Below, in pieces: positions 1 through 7,123 of a DNA stretch of 17,146 nucleotides (the stretch's first letter is position 1; every line of letters starts with the position of its first letter). The DNA lies in NCBI GenBank assembly GCA_013044305.1, contig JABEUT010000011.1, forward strand, positions 1 to 17,146, read 5' to 3'. The DNA is from Bacteroidia bacterium (lineage in GTDB: Bacteria; Bacteroidota; Bacteroidia; JABEUT01). The translations under genes and the position numbers were made by a program. The notes beneath the pieces were generated by a model, which had not been told where the DNA came from, ran no database searches, and was given only the letters and a program-made list of their open reading frames with translations.

Positions 1-30
1 GTATTAAATAAATTATTAATGTCTTTCCCT

Positions 31-50
31 TCATTATTCGATATTCATTA
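31..50. repeat. AT-rich quasi-palindromic intergenic repeat at left edge
   Basis: Read on the minus strand, this stretch just after the sufB stop is TAATGAATATCGAATAATGA, with the word AATGA twice around a TATCGA core. I recall words of this type (alternating GAATAATGAA and TATCGAA units) as common tandem intergenic repeats in some Bacteroidota, but only about one and a half units are visible here. The word GAATAATGAA recurs at 13821-13830 over the start of the DUF1365 gene. The remaining bases 1-30 show no feature I can support. Confidence 0.3.
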
Positions 51-54
51 TTTT

Positions 55-1500
55 TCATCCCACGCTTCCTTCGAGGCTTACTGCGAGTAATTTTTGCGCT
101 TCCACGGCAAATTCCATTGGCAGCTTGTTCAATACCTCTTTGCAGTAGCCGTTTACAATCAGTCCTATTGCTTTTTCGGTCTCTATTCCCCGCTGGTTGC
201 AATAAAAAATCTGGTCTTCGCCTATCTTCGAAGTAGTAGCTTCGTGCTCCACAATGGCGGAATTATCCATCACCTCTATATAAGGGAATGTATGCGCGCC
301 GCAACGGTTGCCCATCAGCAGCGAATCGCACTGCGAAAAATTGCGCGCCCCCTTTGCGCCGCGGTGCACCTTTACCAAACCCCTGTAGCTGTTGTTACTC
401 TTGCCTGCCGCTATTCCTTTCGAAATAATGGTGCTTTTCGTATTCTTGCCTATGTGGGTCATTTTGGTGCCGGTGTCGGCCTGCTGTTTGTGGTTGGTAA
501 CCGCAATGGAATAGAATTCGCCTACCGAGTTATCGCCTTTAAGGATCACGCTCGGATACTTCCAGGTTATGGCAGAGCCTGTCTCCACCTGTGTCCAGGA
601 TATTTTGGCATTTTCGCCCAGGCATATACCGCGTTTGGTTACAAAGTTATATATGCCGCCTTTTCCTTCTTTATCTCCGGGGTACCAGTTTTGCACGGTC
701 GAATACTTTACTTCGGCGTCTTTATGCGCAATTATTTCAACCACCGCAGCGTGCAATTGATTTTCATCCCTCATGGGCGCCGTGCAGCCTTCGAGGTAGC
801 TAACGTACGAGCCTTCGTCGGCTATGATGAGGGTGCGTTCGAACTGGCCTGTGCCGGCGGAGTTGATGCGGAAATAGGTGGACAGTTCCATAGGGCAGCG
901 AACTCCTTTGGGAATGTAGCAGAATGACCCGTCGGTGAATACGGAGGCATTAAGCGCGGCAAAAAAGTTATCGCCGGCCGGAACCACCAAACCCATGTAT
1001 TTCTTAACCAGGTCGGGATGCTCTTTTACCGCTTCGCTGAAGGAGCAGAAGATTATACCGAGTTCCGAGAGTTTTTCTTTGAATGTGGTTTTTACCGAAA
1101 CGCTGTCAATTACGGCATCAACAGCCACGCCCGACAGGCGTTTTTGTTCTTCGAGCGAAATGCCGAGTTTTTCAAAGGTGCGCAACAATTCCGGGTCTAC
1201 CTCATCTATGCTGTTCAGTGTTTTTCTCTGTTTGGGAGCGGCATAGTAGCTTATCTTTTCGTAATCTACCGGCGGATAGTTAAGTTGTCCCCAGTGTGGT
1301 TCTTTCATCGTCTTCCAGTGCCTGAAGGCATTGAGCCGGTACTCGAGCATGAAGGCGGGCTCTTCTTTTTTTGAAGAAATAAATCGGATGATCTCCTCGT
1401 TGAGTCCGGGCTTTACAATATCCGTATCAATGTTGCTCGTAAAGCCCCATTTGTATTCGCCGGAGGTAACCTCTTCCAATATTTTATCTGACTTGCCCAT
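55..1500 (-). CDS. sufB: Fe-S cluster assembly scaffold protein SufB
   Basis: SufB is the core of the cytoplasmic SufBCD scaffold, which builds iron-sulfur clusters with sulfur from SufS/SufE and ATP hydrolysis by SufC. The 481-residue product has the family's usual length and spans the whole SufB/SufD beta-helix. The functional residues are present: Cys391 in the SQCDSLLMG motif (aligning with E. coli Cys405, the sulfur acceptor) and His419-Glu420 in VEHEATTS (aligning with His433/Glu434). The ATG at 1500 (MGKSDKI) is chosen because it matches the normal SufB start; the frame runs up to a TTG at 1533 but that extension lacks family-like sequence. It lies 118 bases downstream of an A-type carrier gene on the same strand, the usual suf order in Bacteroidota; sufC/sufD would be expected beyond the left edge. 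No convincing promoter of its own is visible, so it is probably co-transcribed with the carrier gene. Confidence 0.97.
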   Translation of the reverse strand: MGKSDKILEEVTSGEYKWGFTSNIDTDIVKPGLNEEIIRFISSKKEEPAFMLEYRLNAFRHWKTMKEPHWGQLNYPPVDYEKISYYAAPKQRKTLNSIDEVDPELLRTFEKLGISLEEQKRLSGVAVDAVIDSVSVKTTFKEKLSELGIIFCSFSEAVKEHPDLVKKYMGLVVPAGDNFFAALNASVFTDGSFCYIPKGVRCPMELSTYFRINSAGTGQFERTLIIADEGSYVSYLEGCTAPMRDENQLHAAVVEIIAHKDAEVKYSTVQNWYPGDKEGKGGIYNFVTKRGICLGENAKISWTQVETGSAITWKYPSVILKGDNSVGEFYSIAVTNHKQQADTGTKMTHIGKNTKSTIISKGIAAGKSNNSYRGLVKVHRGAKGARNFSQCDSLLMGNRCGAHTFPYIEVMDNSAIVEHEATTSKIGEDQIFYCNQRGIETEKAIGLIVNGYCKEVLNKLPMEFAVEAQKLLAVSLEGSVG

Positions 1501-1570
1501 TTGTTTTTTTATTCGCTGAAAATTTATCGCCAATCAATAAGCCTGTGCGTTGCCCTGCTTTTAGTCAATG

Positions 1571-1618
1571 GAAGCGCGCTTCTTTTTCTCCCGCGGTGGC
1601 GGAGGCAGGGCGGCGTGG
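1571..1618. other. Palindrome plus G-rich tract between the A-type carrier gene and sufB
   Basis: Bases 1571-1582 form a perfect 12-base palindrome, GAAGCGCGCTTC. Bases 1595-1618 on the plus strand carry seven runs of two or three Gs within 24 bases, beginning about one base after the carrier-gene stop. The tract is clearly GC-richer than the flanking DNA. On the transcribed RNA (minus strand) it would be C-rich with a short self-complementary stem. It could affect transcript processing or partial termination between the two suf genes, but this is inference. Confidence 0.35.
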
Positions 1619-1945
1619 TTAAACGGCAAAGCTTTCGCCACAGCTGCACGTCCGGTTGGCGTTGGGGTTGTCGAACGAAAAACCCTTTCCGTTCAGCCCG
1701 CCGCTGTATTGCAGCTCGGTTCCGGCGAGGTAGAGAAAGCTTTTCCGGTCAACCACCAGCTTTATGCCCTTGTCTTCAAATACCTTATCTTCCGGTGATA
1801 ATTTGGTGTCGAAGGTCATTTTATATGACAAGCCCGAACAGCCTCCGCTTTCAACTCCAATACGTAAAAAGGCATCGGCCGAGGCATTTTCTTCCTTCAT
1901 CAGCCCGGTTAATTTTTGTTTGGCGCTATCTGACACAGTTATCAT
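1619..1945 (-). CDS. A-type iron-sulfur carrier protein (HesB/IscA/SufA family)
   Basis: Small cytoplasmic carrier or scaffold that receives Fe-S clusters from the assembly complex and passes them to target enzymes. The 108-residue length is typical. The three family cysteines are all present: Cys36 in the ESGGCSGLSY motif, and Cys100 and Cys102 in the C-terminal CSCGESF motif. The ATG at 1945 is the natural start, as the protein begins ITVSDSAKQKL like other family members. An exact TAnnTTTG box lies 21 bases upstream, so this is probably the first gene of a suf operon with sufB following after 118 bases. Orthology among SufA, IscA and ErpA cannot be settled from sequence; the neighbourhood favours a SufA role. 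Confidence 0.93.
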   Translation of the reverse strand: MITVSDSAKQKLTGLMKEENASADAFLRIGVESGGCSGLSYKMTFDTKLSPEDKVFEDKGIKLVVDRKSFLYLAGTELQYSGGLNGKGFSFDNPNANRTCSCGESFAV

Positions 1946-1965
1946 ATTATATCAATTTTAGGGTA

Positions 1966-1973
1966 CAAAGTTA
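1966..1973 (-). promoter_or_regulatory. Bacteroidota-type -7 promoter box for the suf operon
   Basis: On the minus strand the sequence is TAACTTTG, an exact match to the Bacteroidota -7 consensus TAnnTTTG. It ends 20 bases before the carrier-gene ATG, which would give a 5' leader of roughly 15 bases. No TTG element is seen at the usual 19-21 base spacing; a TTTG lies only 12 bases upstream. The identical octamer precedes the DUF2480 gene at 12360-12367. Confidence 0.5.
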
Positions 1974-2275
1974 CGAAAAAGCGGGCAAACGGCTTAATAT
2001 AATTCAAGCCTGCCGGAATCAGGCACCTTTTATAAATCTAAATGGGCAAAGTTTACATCATTTCTAAAGGCCTCAAGGGTCTTTCTTTTATCGGACATAC
2101 ATCATTCAGGCTAAACTGGCAAGCAATGAAAAAAGAAAGAAGTGGGTCAGTTTGCTGTTGGGTTATTTTTACTCCGGAGGATTAAAATATTTACCCAGCC
2201 TTAAAAGGCGGAGTTGCTGTTCTTCAACCCTTACAGGCTTTAAATTTCAAACTGACCCATTGCTAAAAGTTGGTT
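1974..2275. other. Gap between the suf genes and the porin gene
   Basis: This gap holds the nested inverted repeat at 2143-2259 and, nearer the suf promoter, a small hairpin with stem GCCTG/CAGGC at 2008-2012 and 2020-2024. The only open frame of note is a 47-codon ATG frame at 2042-2185 on the plus strand. It has no recognisable motif or ribosome site and runs into the inverted repeat, so I do not call it a gene. Confidence 0.6.
2143..2259. repeat. Nested inverted repeat, possible miniature element or large 3' hairpin of the porin mRNA
   Basis: The outer arms are perfect 12-base inverted repeats, TGGGTCAGTTTG at 2143-2154 and CAAACTGACCCA at 2248-2259. Nested inside are GGGTT/AACCC (2160-2164 with 2226-2230, extended by TGT/ACA past a small bulge), CTCC/GGAG (2172-2175 with 2210-2213) and GCCTT/AAGGC (2198-2202 with 2205-2209). 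The whole 117 bases could therefore fold as one interrupted long hairpin. On the minus strand it starts 17 bases after the porin stop and is followed by a T-rich run near 2127-2142, so it may end the porin transcript. The arms also resemble ends of a miniature transposable element. No target duplication is visible. Confidence 0.5.
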
Positions 2276-4408
2276 TCAGTTCCAAAAATCCCACGACAGG
2301 CCGAAGCGCATCACCATATCGTTAATAGGATAATTATCCGCATAGCCGTAAAACAGGTTCGGCTGCAGCAGCCCGGCTCCGGCGTTTTCAAATTTAAGGA
2401 AGAGCCTGAAGGTTTTAATACGGAAGGAAATAAACGGGTCGATGCAGGCATAATTGCCGATTTTTGTTTCATTTTGCAGGTAATACTGGTTGTAAACAGG
2501 CATATATCCGTCGGCATAGAAGGCGGTATTAAAGTACACATCAACACCCATCCTCATAAGCAGGTGGCGGTGGAAGAGATAGTTCTGGTAGTAAATGGAG
2601 TTTACGCTTACAAATTGCGGAACGTGCAGGGGAGCCGAATCGGGAACATACTGATAGATCTCCACTGTTTTCCATCCCCACTTTCCAACCGAAAATACCT
2701 TGCCGAACTGCGCGGCAAGCACCTGTACCGGTTTACTGTACTGTGCAGGCATCTGGTTGGCGCCGAAATAGGTCATATTACTTATGTCTGTTGCCTGAAT
2801 CATAAAGTTCAGCTTCCATTTGGCATCGTTATAAATTAATGCCAGCGACGACATGCCTGTTTTGTTAAAATTATTCTGCCACTGGAAATTATTCCCGTAG
2901 TACTCATTATATATGAAAGCCGGATGCTCCGACGAATTGCTTCCTTTCAGCCAAAAGGTGTGCAGTGAATCGGGGGCGAAACCGATTTGGGCCGAGCCCT
3001 GAAAGTCGCCGGTCAGGCTTCGCCCCTCTGCAATGCCGCTGCCCTGTACGCGGTAAAGGTATTTGCCAGTATCATAAAGGCAGGCATGCACAATGTTCAG
3101 GCTGAAAATGGAGTCCACATGCCCGGGTATGATGATATGCGCCCATTGGTTAGTTATACCGGCTTGCCAGTGCAGGAAAGGAGAAGCGGGGTTCATGGAG
3201 CCTATGGACACATCGTTTATTATCTGGCTTATATGCAGGGAATCGTAGGTGAGCAGCCCCGAATTAAAGTAGGGGTTGTGGTAGAACAAGCTGTCGAGCG
3301 GTCCGGGGTCGCTGTATGCAATTGATTGCCGCGAAAGGGTAATGGAATGAGAAAGGTAAAAGCGGGGTTTCTTTTCTGCCGAATCCGTCCTGCGGTAGCC
3401 GAAAAGGAAATACTGCTTGAGGTGGAAGGACATTTGACGCATCATATAGATTGCAGAATTCAGGTTCACAGGCATGGCCTGCCTGTTGCTGTAATTTGGG
3501 TTGAAAAAGTCGGAATCGGCAGCAATTCCTCCGTTCTGGTGCAGTTCAAACACATCGTATATAAAATTGGCAAAGGCAACATAATGCCTGCTATGGTAGT
3601 TGCCCGTAAGGGTAACCTGGTTCAGGTTGGTTCCCTGATTGGTGTAAAAGCCCTCATCGCGTATGCGTCTGAAACCGAAAGAAACGTTTAATTTCCTGCC
3701 AATATTCTGTGTGTACCACATATCAAAGAACTCCTGTATTTTAGGATCGGATACATATAAAAAGCCAAGATAGGGGGCGCGGCTGTTGTAATATTTTATC
3801 GAAGAGTCGTTGCAGAATGAAGTGCCGAGGTATTGGTTGCCGTAAAAAAATCCCAATGGATCGGGTTGTCCCTGAAAAATAAGCGGAACCACCGGCGAGC
3901 CTGTATTGCCGAGGGTGTATTGGTCGGTATATACTTCAAAGTTATCGAGCCCTGTGTCAATGCCATGCGGTACTTTGCCGGGCGAGTATCCTGCTCCTGA
4001 AGGCTGCATTGCAGGCTCATAGTATTCGGTGGTCAGGCGGTGGCGTGTTTTAGAACGCGTGGTATCGGGCAGCTCGGCGGTTTTGTCTTTCCGTTGCTTG
4101 CCGCGGCTCATTTTTTTTTTGCCCGCAATTGAAGCGCCGGTACTGTCGGGCGGAGCCTTCAAGGTTTTTACTGCGCCATTGGCAGCATTTACAGAGCCTG
4201 TATGGGCTGTATCTTTTACCCCTTGCAATGTCTGTGCCATGCCCCTTGCGCCTGCAAAAGCCAGGAAGCCTGTAAAGAGCAGGAGAAAGGCAATAGGCCT
4301 TTTACTGCCCACAGGTAAATTAAATATGGTACTCTTGCCAATGTAGTTCAATCTGCTCCTTTTCCAATAAATATATAAACATACGCGGGCGCCGCTGCCA
4401 TATATCAT
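2276..4408 (-). CDS. Putative outer-membrane porin (Porin_10-like family)
   Basis: A 710-residue beta-barrel protein of the Bacteroidota 'putative porin' type (Pfam Porin_10, recognised from memory). Positively charged residues precede a hydrophobic stretch at about residues 40-57 ending GMAQ, which fits a Sec signal peptide. A low-complexity basic and proline-containing linker covers about 60-120, then comes the conserved-looking segment with QPDPLGFFYGNQYLG and IGRKLNVSFGFRRIRDEG. The rest alternates aromatic and polar residues as in beta strands, and the C-terminus FGLSWDFWN has the terminal aromatic pattern of outer-membrane barrels. The ATG at 4408 has GGGAG about 8 bases upstream; the frame extends only to a TTG six bases further. 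The signal's N-region is long, so a GTG start at residue 33 is an alternative. Substrate unknown. An A10 tract lies at codons 97-100. Confidence 0.85.
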   Translation of the reverse strand: MIYGSGARVCLYIYWKRSRLNYIGKSTIFNLPVGSKRPIAFLLLFTGFLAFAGARGMAQTLQGVKDTAHTGSVNAANGAVKTLKAPPDSTGASIAGKKKMSRGKQRKDKTAELPDTTRSKTRHRLTTEYYEPAMQPSGAGYSPGKVPHGIDTGLDNFEVYTDQYTLGNTGSPVVPLIFQGQPDPLGFFYGNQYLGTSFCNDSSIKYYNSRAPYLGFLYVSDPKIQEFFDMWYTQNIGRKLNVSFGFRRIRDEGFYTNQGTNLNQVTLTGNYHSRHYVAFANFIYDVFELHQNGGIAADSDFFNPNYSNRQAMPVNLNSAIYMMRQMSFHLKQYFLFGYRRTDSAEKKPRFYLSHSITLSRQSIAYSDPGPLDSLFYHNPYFNSGLLTYDSLHISQIINDVSIGSMNPASPFLHWQAGITNQWAHIIIPGHVDSIFSLNIVHACLYDTGKYLYRVQGSGIAEGRSLTGDFQGSAQIGFAPDSLHTFWLKGSNSSEHPAFIYNEYYGNNFQWQNNFNKTGMSSLALIYNDAKWKLNFMIQATDISNMTYFGANQMPAQYSKPVQVLAAQFGKVFSVGKWGWKTVEIYQYVPDSAPLHVPQFVSVNSIYYQNYLFHRHLLMRMGVDVYFNTAFYADGYMPVYNQYYLQNETKIGNYACIDPFISFRIKTFRLFLKFENAGAGLLQPNLFYGYADNYPINDMVMRFGLSWDFWN
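4111..4120 (-). repeat. A10 homopolymer inside the porin coding sequence
   Basis: Ten consecutive T on the plus strand, hence ten A in the porin coding strand, encode Lys97-Lys98-Lys99 and the first base of Met100. One base gained or lost would frameshift the porin just after its signal peptide and linker. Tracts of this length are prone to polymerase slippage in bacteria. Confidence 0.6.
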
Positions 4409-4434
4409 GTGCAATGCTCCCGGATTTTTTCATC

Positions 4435-4442
4435 CAAAAATA
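4435..4442 (-). promoter_or_regulatory. Candidate -7 box for the porin gene
   Basis: Minus-strand TATTTTTG fits TAnnTTTG exactly and ends 26 bases before the chosen ATG at 4408. No clear -33 TTG is present at the usual spacing. The match lies in AT-rich DNA where chance hits are common. Confidence 0.35.
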
Positions 4443-4726
4443 AGGAACTCCGACCTAATACTTGTAAAACGGGCACAGAATTAATAAAATTTAACGATAA
4501 AGGACTGAAATAAAGGGCAAAGCCGCCAGAATTAAAAAGGCAACACCGGCAAGCGGAATTTTATAAAATTAAAAAGTTGTGTAAAAAACAGCCATTTACC
4601 GACGAATTATTCATTTTGAAAGATGAATGCCACTAAATTTTAAACAGGTTATTTTAACCGCAGGATTTATTTTGGCAAACTGTGTGAAAATTTATTAAAC
4701 GATTCAGCCATGTGAAATAATATGAG

Positions 4727-4734
4727 TATATTTA
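4727..4734 (+). promoter_or_regulatory. Candidate -7 box for recQ
   Basis: TATATTTA matches the TAnnTTTG consensus at seven of eight positions and ends 21 bases before the recQ ATG, a distance like that of the suf promoter. No canonical -33 element is seen. Confidence 0.28.
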
Positions 4735-4755
4735 CGCTACATTAAAAAGAGAATT

Positions 4756-6969
4756 ATGGAAACGGCAGTTGCCAAGGACATTGCGTTAAAGGATTATTTA
4801 AAGAAATTTTTCGGATTCAGCAATTTCAAAGACCGTCAGGAGGAAATCATAAAAAATGTACTGAACGGTAAAGATACATTTGTAATTATGCCTACCGGCG
4901 GAGGCAAGTCGCTCTGTTATCAGCTCCCCGCTTTATTAAGCGACGGCGTGGCCATAGTAGTATCGCCCCTTATAGCCTTAATGAAAAATCAGGTGGACAT
5001 ACTCCGCACCTTCGGCACCAAGAACGAAATAGCGCACTTCCTCAACTCATCGCTGTCCAAATCGCAGATCAATCAGGTAAAGGACGAAGTAATACGCGGT
5101 GATACAAAATTATTATATGTTGCTCCCGAATCGCTGTCCAAGGAGGCGAATGTAGCCTTCTTTAAAAAAGTTAAGGTATCCTTTTTCGCCATTGATGAGG
5201 TTCATTGCATATCGGAGTGGGGGCACGATTTCCGCCCCGAATACCGGCGGCTCCGTCCGCTTATCGACCAAATCGGCAGGGTGCCTATCATCGCCCTCAC
5301 CGCCACCGCTACCCCTAAGGTTCAGGAAGATATTCTGAAAAACCTTGACATACCTGATGCCGCCCTGTTCAAGTCATCATTCAACCGCCCAAACCTGTAC
5401 TACGAGGTTCGCCCCAAACAAAATTCAGTAAAGGAAATAATAAAATTCATCAGGGAGAATTCAGGAAAATCGGGTATAGTATATTGCCTTAGCCGTAAAA
5501 AGGTGGAAGAACTGGCGGAAACATTGCAGGTGAACGGTATAAAGGCGCTGCCATACCACGCAGGTATGGACAAACCCACACGCGATCAGACACAGGACAA
5601 GTTTCTGATGGAGGAAATAGATGTAATGGTTGCCACCATAGCTTTCGGAATGGGAATAGACAAACCCGACGTACGCTTTGTTGTGCACTACGACATACCT
5701 AAAAGCCTCGAAAGCTATTATCAGGAAACAGGCAGGTCGGGGCGCGACGGAGGCGAAGGCAAATGCCTTACCTTTTACAGCTTCGACGATGTAAAGAAAC
5801 TGGAAAAATTCCTGAAAGATAAACCGGTGGCCGAACAGGAGATAGGAAAGCAATTGATTTCGGAAACAATAGCCTTTGCCGAAAGCTCGGTATGCCGGCG
5901 CAAAACGCTGCTGCACTACTTCGGCGAAACATACAACAATGCAAACTGCGGCAACTGCGACAACTGCCTGCACCCGAAAACCAAGTTTGAAGGAAAGGAC
6001 GACCTTGCTTTATTACTGGAAACGGTAGCCGAAACAAAAGAAAAATTCAAAGCCAAACATATTGTAGATGTGCTTACCGGCACCTTGTCCTCGTCGGTAC
6101 GCTCCTACAAACACGACAAGCTTGAGCTGTTCGGGCAGGGCTCCGAAGACGGCAAGGAAGAGAAATTCTGGAACGCCATAGTGCGGCAGGCTCTGGTTCA
6201 CGACTACATTCTTAAGGACATTGAATCGTACGGGACGCTCAAGTTAAGTAAAAAGGGAAACGAATTCCTGAAAAAGCCTCATTCCATCATGTTTGCCAAG
6301 GACCATGATTACACCAGCGGCGACGATGACGAAGAGGAAATAATGATGGCGGCAGGGCAAAAAGGAGACAGGGCAACCGACCCTACCCTATATGCATTGC
6401 TCAAAGACCTTTGCAAATCGGTAGCGGCAAAAATGAAGCTGCCCCCATACGTGGTATTCGCCGAAACATCTCTTATGGAAATGGCAACCCACTATCCCGT
6501 AAATATGGAAGAACTGTCGCGCATTACAGGAGTAGGGGTAAACAAGGCCGAGAAGTTCGGTAAGCCTTTTGCCGAACTTATTGCCCGCTATGTGGAGGAA
6601 AATGAAATTGAGCGCCCGCAGGATATTGTCGTAAAATCGGTTATAAATAAATCGGGGCTCAAGGTATTTATCATTCAGGGCATCGACAGGAAGGTGCACC
6701 TCGAAAACATGGCAAACACCAAAGGCTTGAAATTCGGCGAACTGCTCAACGAGATAGAAACCATTGTTTCATCGGGTACAAAGGTGGATATAAGCTATTA
6801 CATAAACGAAGTGATGGATGATGAGCGGCAGAACGAAGTGTTCGAGTATTTCCGCAGCGCCGAAACCGATTCCATTGACGAAGCCCTGAAGGAGCTGGGA
6901 GCCGATGACTACAGTGAGGACGACATCCGGCTGATGCGCATAAAATTTATGAGTGAAATGGGGCATTAG
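4756..6969 (+). CDS. recQ: ATP-dependent DNA helicase RecQ
   Basis: A 3'-5' DNA helicase of recombination and replication-fork repair. The 737-residue product has the full RecQ layout. The helicase core carries motif 0 around FGFSNFKDRQ (19-28), Walker A TGGGKS (47-52), DEVH (147-150), LTATATP (181-187) and QETGRSGRDG (323-332). The RecQ-Ct zinc site uses Cys380, Cys398, Cys401 and Cys404, followed by a winged-helix region to about 515. An acidic linker with a run of Asp/Glu (about 521-528) leads to an HRDC domain (about 541-620). A C-terminal region (about 625-737) resembles the helix-turn-helix extension (HTH_40-like) of Bacteroidota RecQ proteins; that part is an inference. The ATG at 4756 sits behind an AAAGAG-like purine run. 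The gene stands alone, divergent from the porin and convergent with sdhA. Confidence 0.97.
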   Translation: METAVAKDIALKDYLKKFFGFSNFKDRQEEIIKNVLNGKDTFVIMPTGGGKSLCYQLPALLSDGVAIVVSPLIALMKNQVDILRTFGTKNEIAHFLNSSLSKSQINQVKDEVIRGDTKLLYVAPESLSKEANVAFFKKVKVSFFAIDEVHCISEWGHDFRPEYRRLRPLIDQIGRVPIIALTATATPKVQEDILKNLDIPDAALFKSSFNRPNLYYEVRPKQNSVKEIIKFIRENSGKSGIVYCLSRKKVEELAETLQVNGIKALPYHAGMDKPTRDQTQDKFLMEEIDVMVATIAFGMGIDKPDVRFVVHYDIPKSLESYYQETGRSGRDGGEGKCLTFYSFDDVKKLEKFLKDKPVAEQEIGKQLISETIAFAESSVCRRKTLLHYFGETYNNANCGNCDNCLHPKTKFEGKDDLALLLETVAETKEKFKAKHIVDVLTGTLSSSVRSYKHDKLELFGQGSEDGKEEKFWNAIVRQALVHDYILKDIESYGTLKLSKKGNEFLKKPHSIMFAKDHDYTSGDDDEEEIMMAAGQKGDRATDPTLYALLKDLCKSVAAKMKLPPYVVFAETSLMEMATHYPVNMEELSRITGVGVNKAEKFGKPFAELIARYVEENEIERPQDIVVKSVINKSGLKVFIIQGIDRKVHLENMANTKGLKFGELLNEIETIVSSGTKVDISYYINEVMDDERQNEVFEYFRSAETDSIDEALKELGADDYSEDDIRLMRIKFMSEMGH

Positions 6970-6978
6970 GAACAGTAG

Positions 6979-7085
6979 CATGGGAATAAAATAAATTCCT
7001 GTTGCAACAATTCCATGGGTTACATTAAGATTAACCGAAAGGCCCGGTACGTGCATTTACGCGCACACTAAGCCGCCCGGCCTTT
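6979..7085. terminator. Bidirectional terminator-like hairpins between recQ and sdhA
   Basis: Two structures lie between the convergent gene ends. The first is an imperfect repeat, CATGGGAAT at 6979-6987 against ATTCCATG at 7010-7017, with the palindrome TGTTGCAACA (7000-7009) inside it. The second has a perfect 7-base stem AAAGGCC/GGCCTTT (7038-7044 with 7079-7085), extendable inward by CGG/CCG and by GTGC/GCAC (7051-7054 with 7062-7065). Its AAA/TTT ends make it usable in both directions, although the T runs are only three bases long. Confidence 0.45.
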
Positions 7086-7123
7086 GACGCTCCCCGATAA
7101 TATTTTCAGACTGCCGTTTACGT

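Larger units (their letters stand above)
4409..4755. other. Divergent AT-rich intergenic region between porin and recQ
   Basis: This 347-base region separates the divergent porin and recQ starts and has no open frame I would call. It contains a putative porin -7 box (4435-4442), a putative recQ -7 box (4727-4734), and a perfect 14-base palindrome AATTTTATAAAATT at 4557-4570. The palindrome could be an operator or simply reflect AT richness. Nothing resembling a riboswitch or RNA gene is evident. Confidence 0.6.

Noticed and set aside
94..927. 277-codon plus-strand open frame opposite sufB
   Set aside because: It lies wholly antisense to sufB, whose conserved residues are all in the minus frame; the plus translation shows no domain.
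1501..1533. Upstream TTG start for sufB
   Set aside because: The added residues are unlike SufB N-termini, and an ATG at 1500 gives the standard start.
2042..2185. 47-codon ATG open frame on the plus strand in the suf-porin gap
   Set aside because: It has no ribosome site or recognisable sequence, and its end falls within the nested inverted repeat. A chance frame of this size is expected in a 330-base gap.
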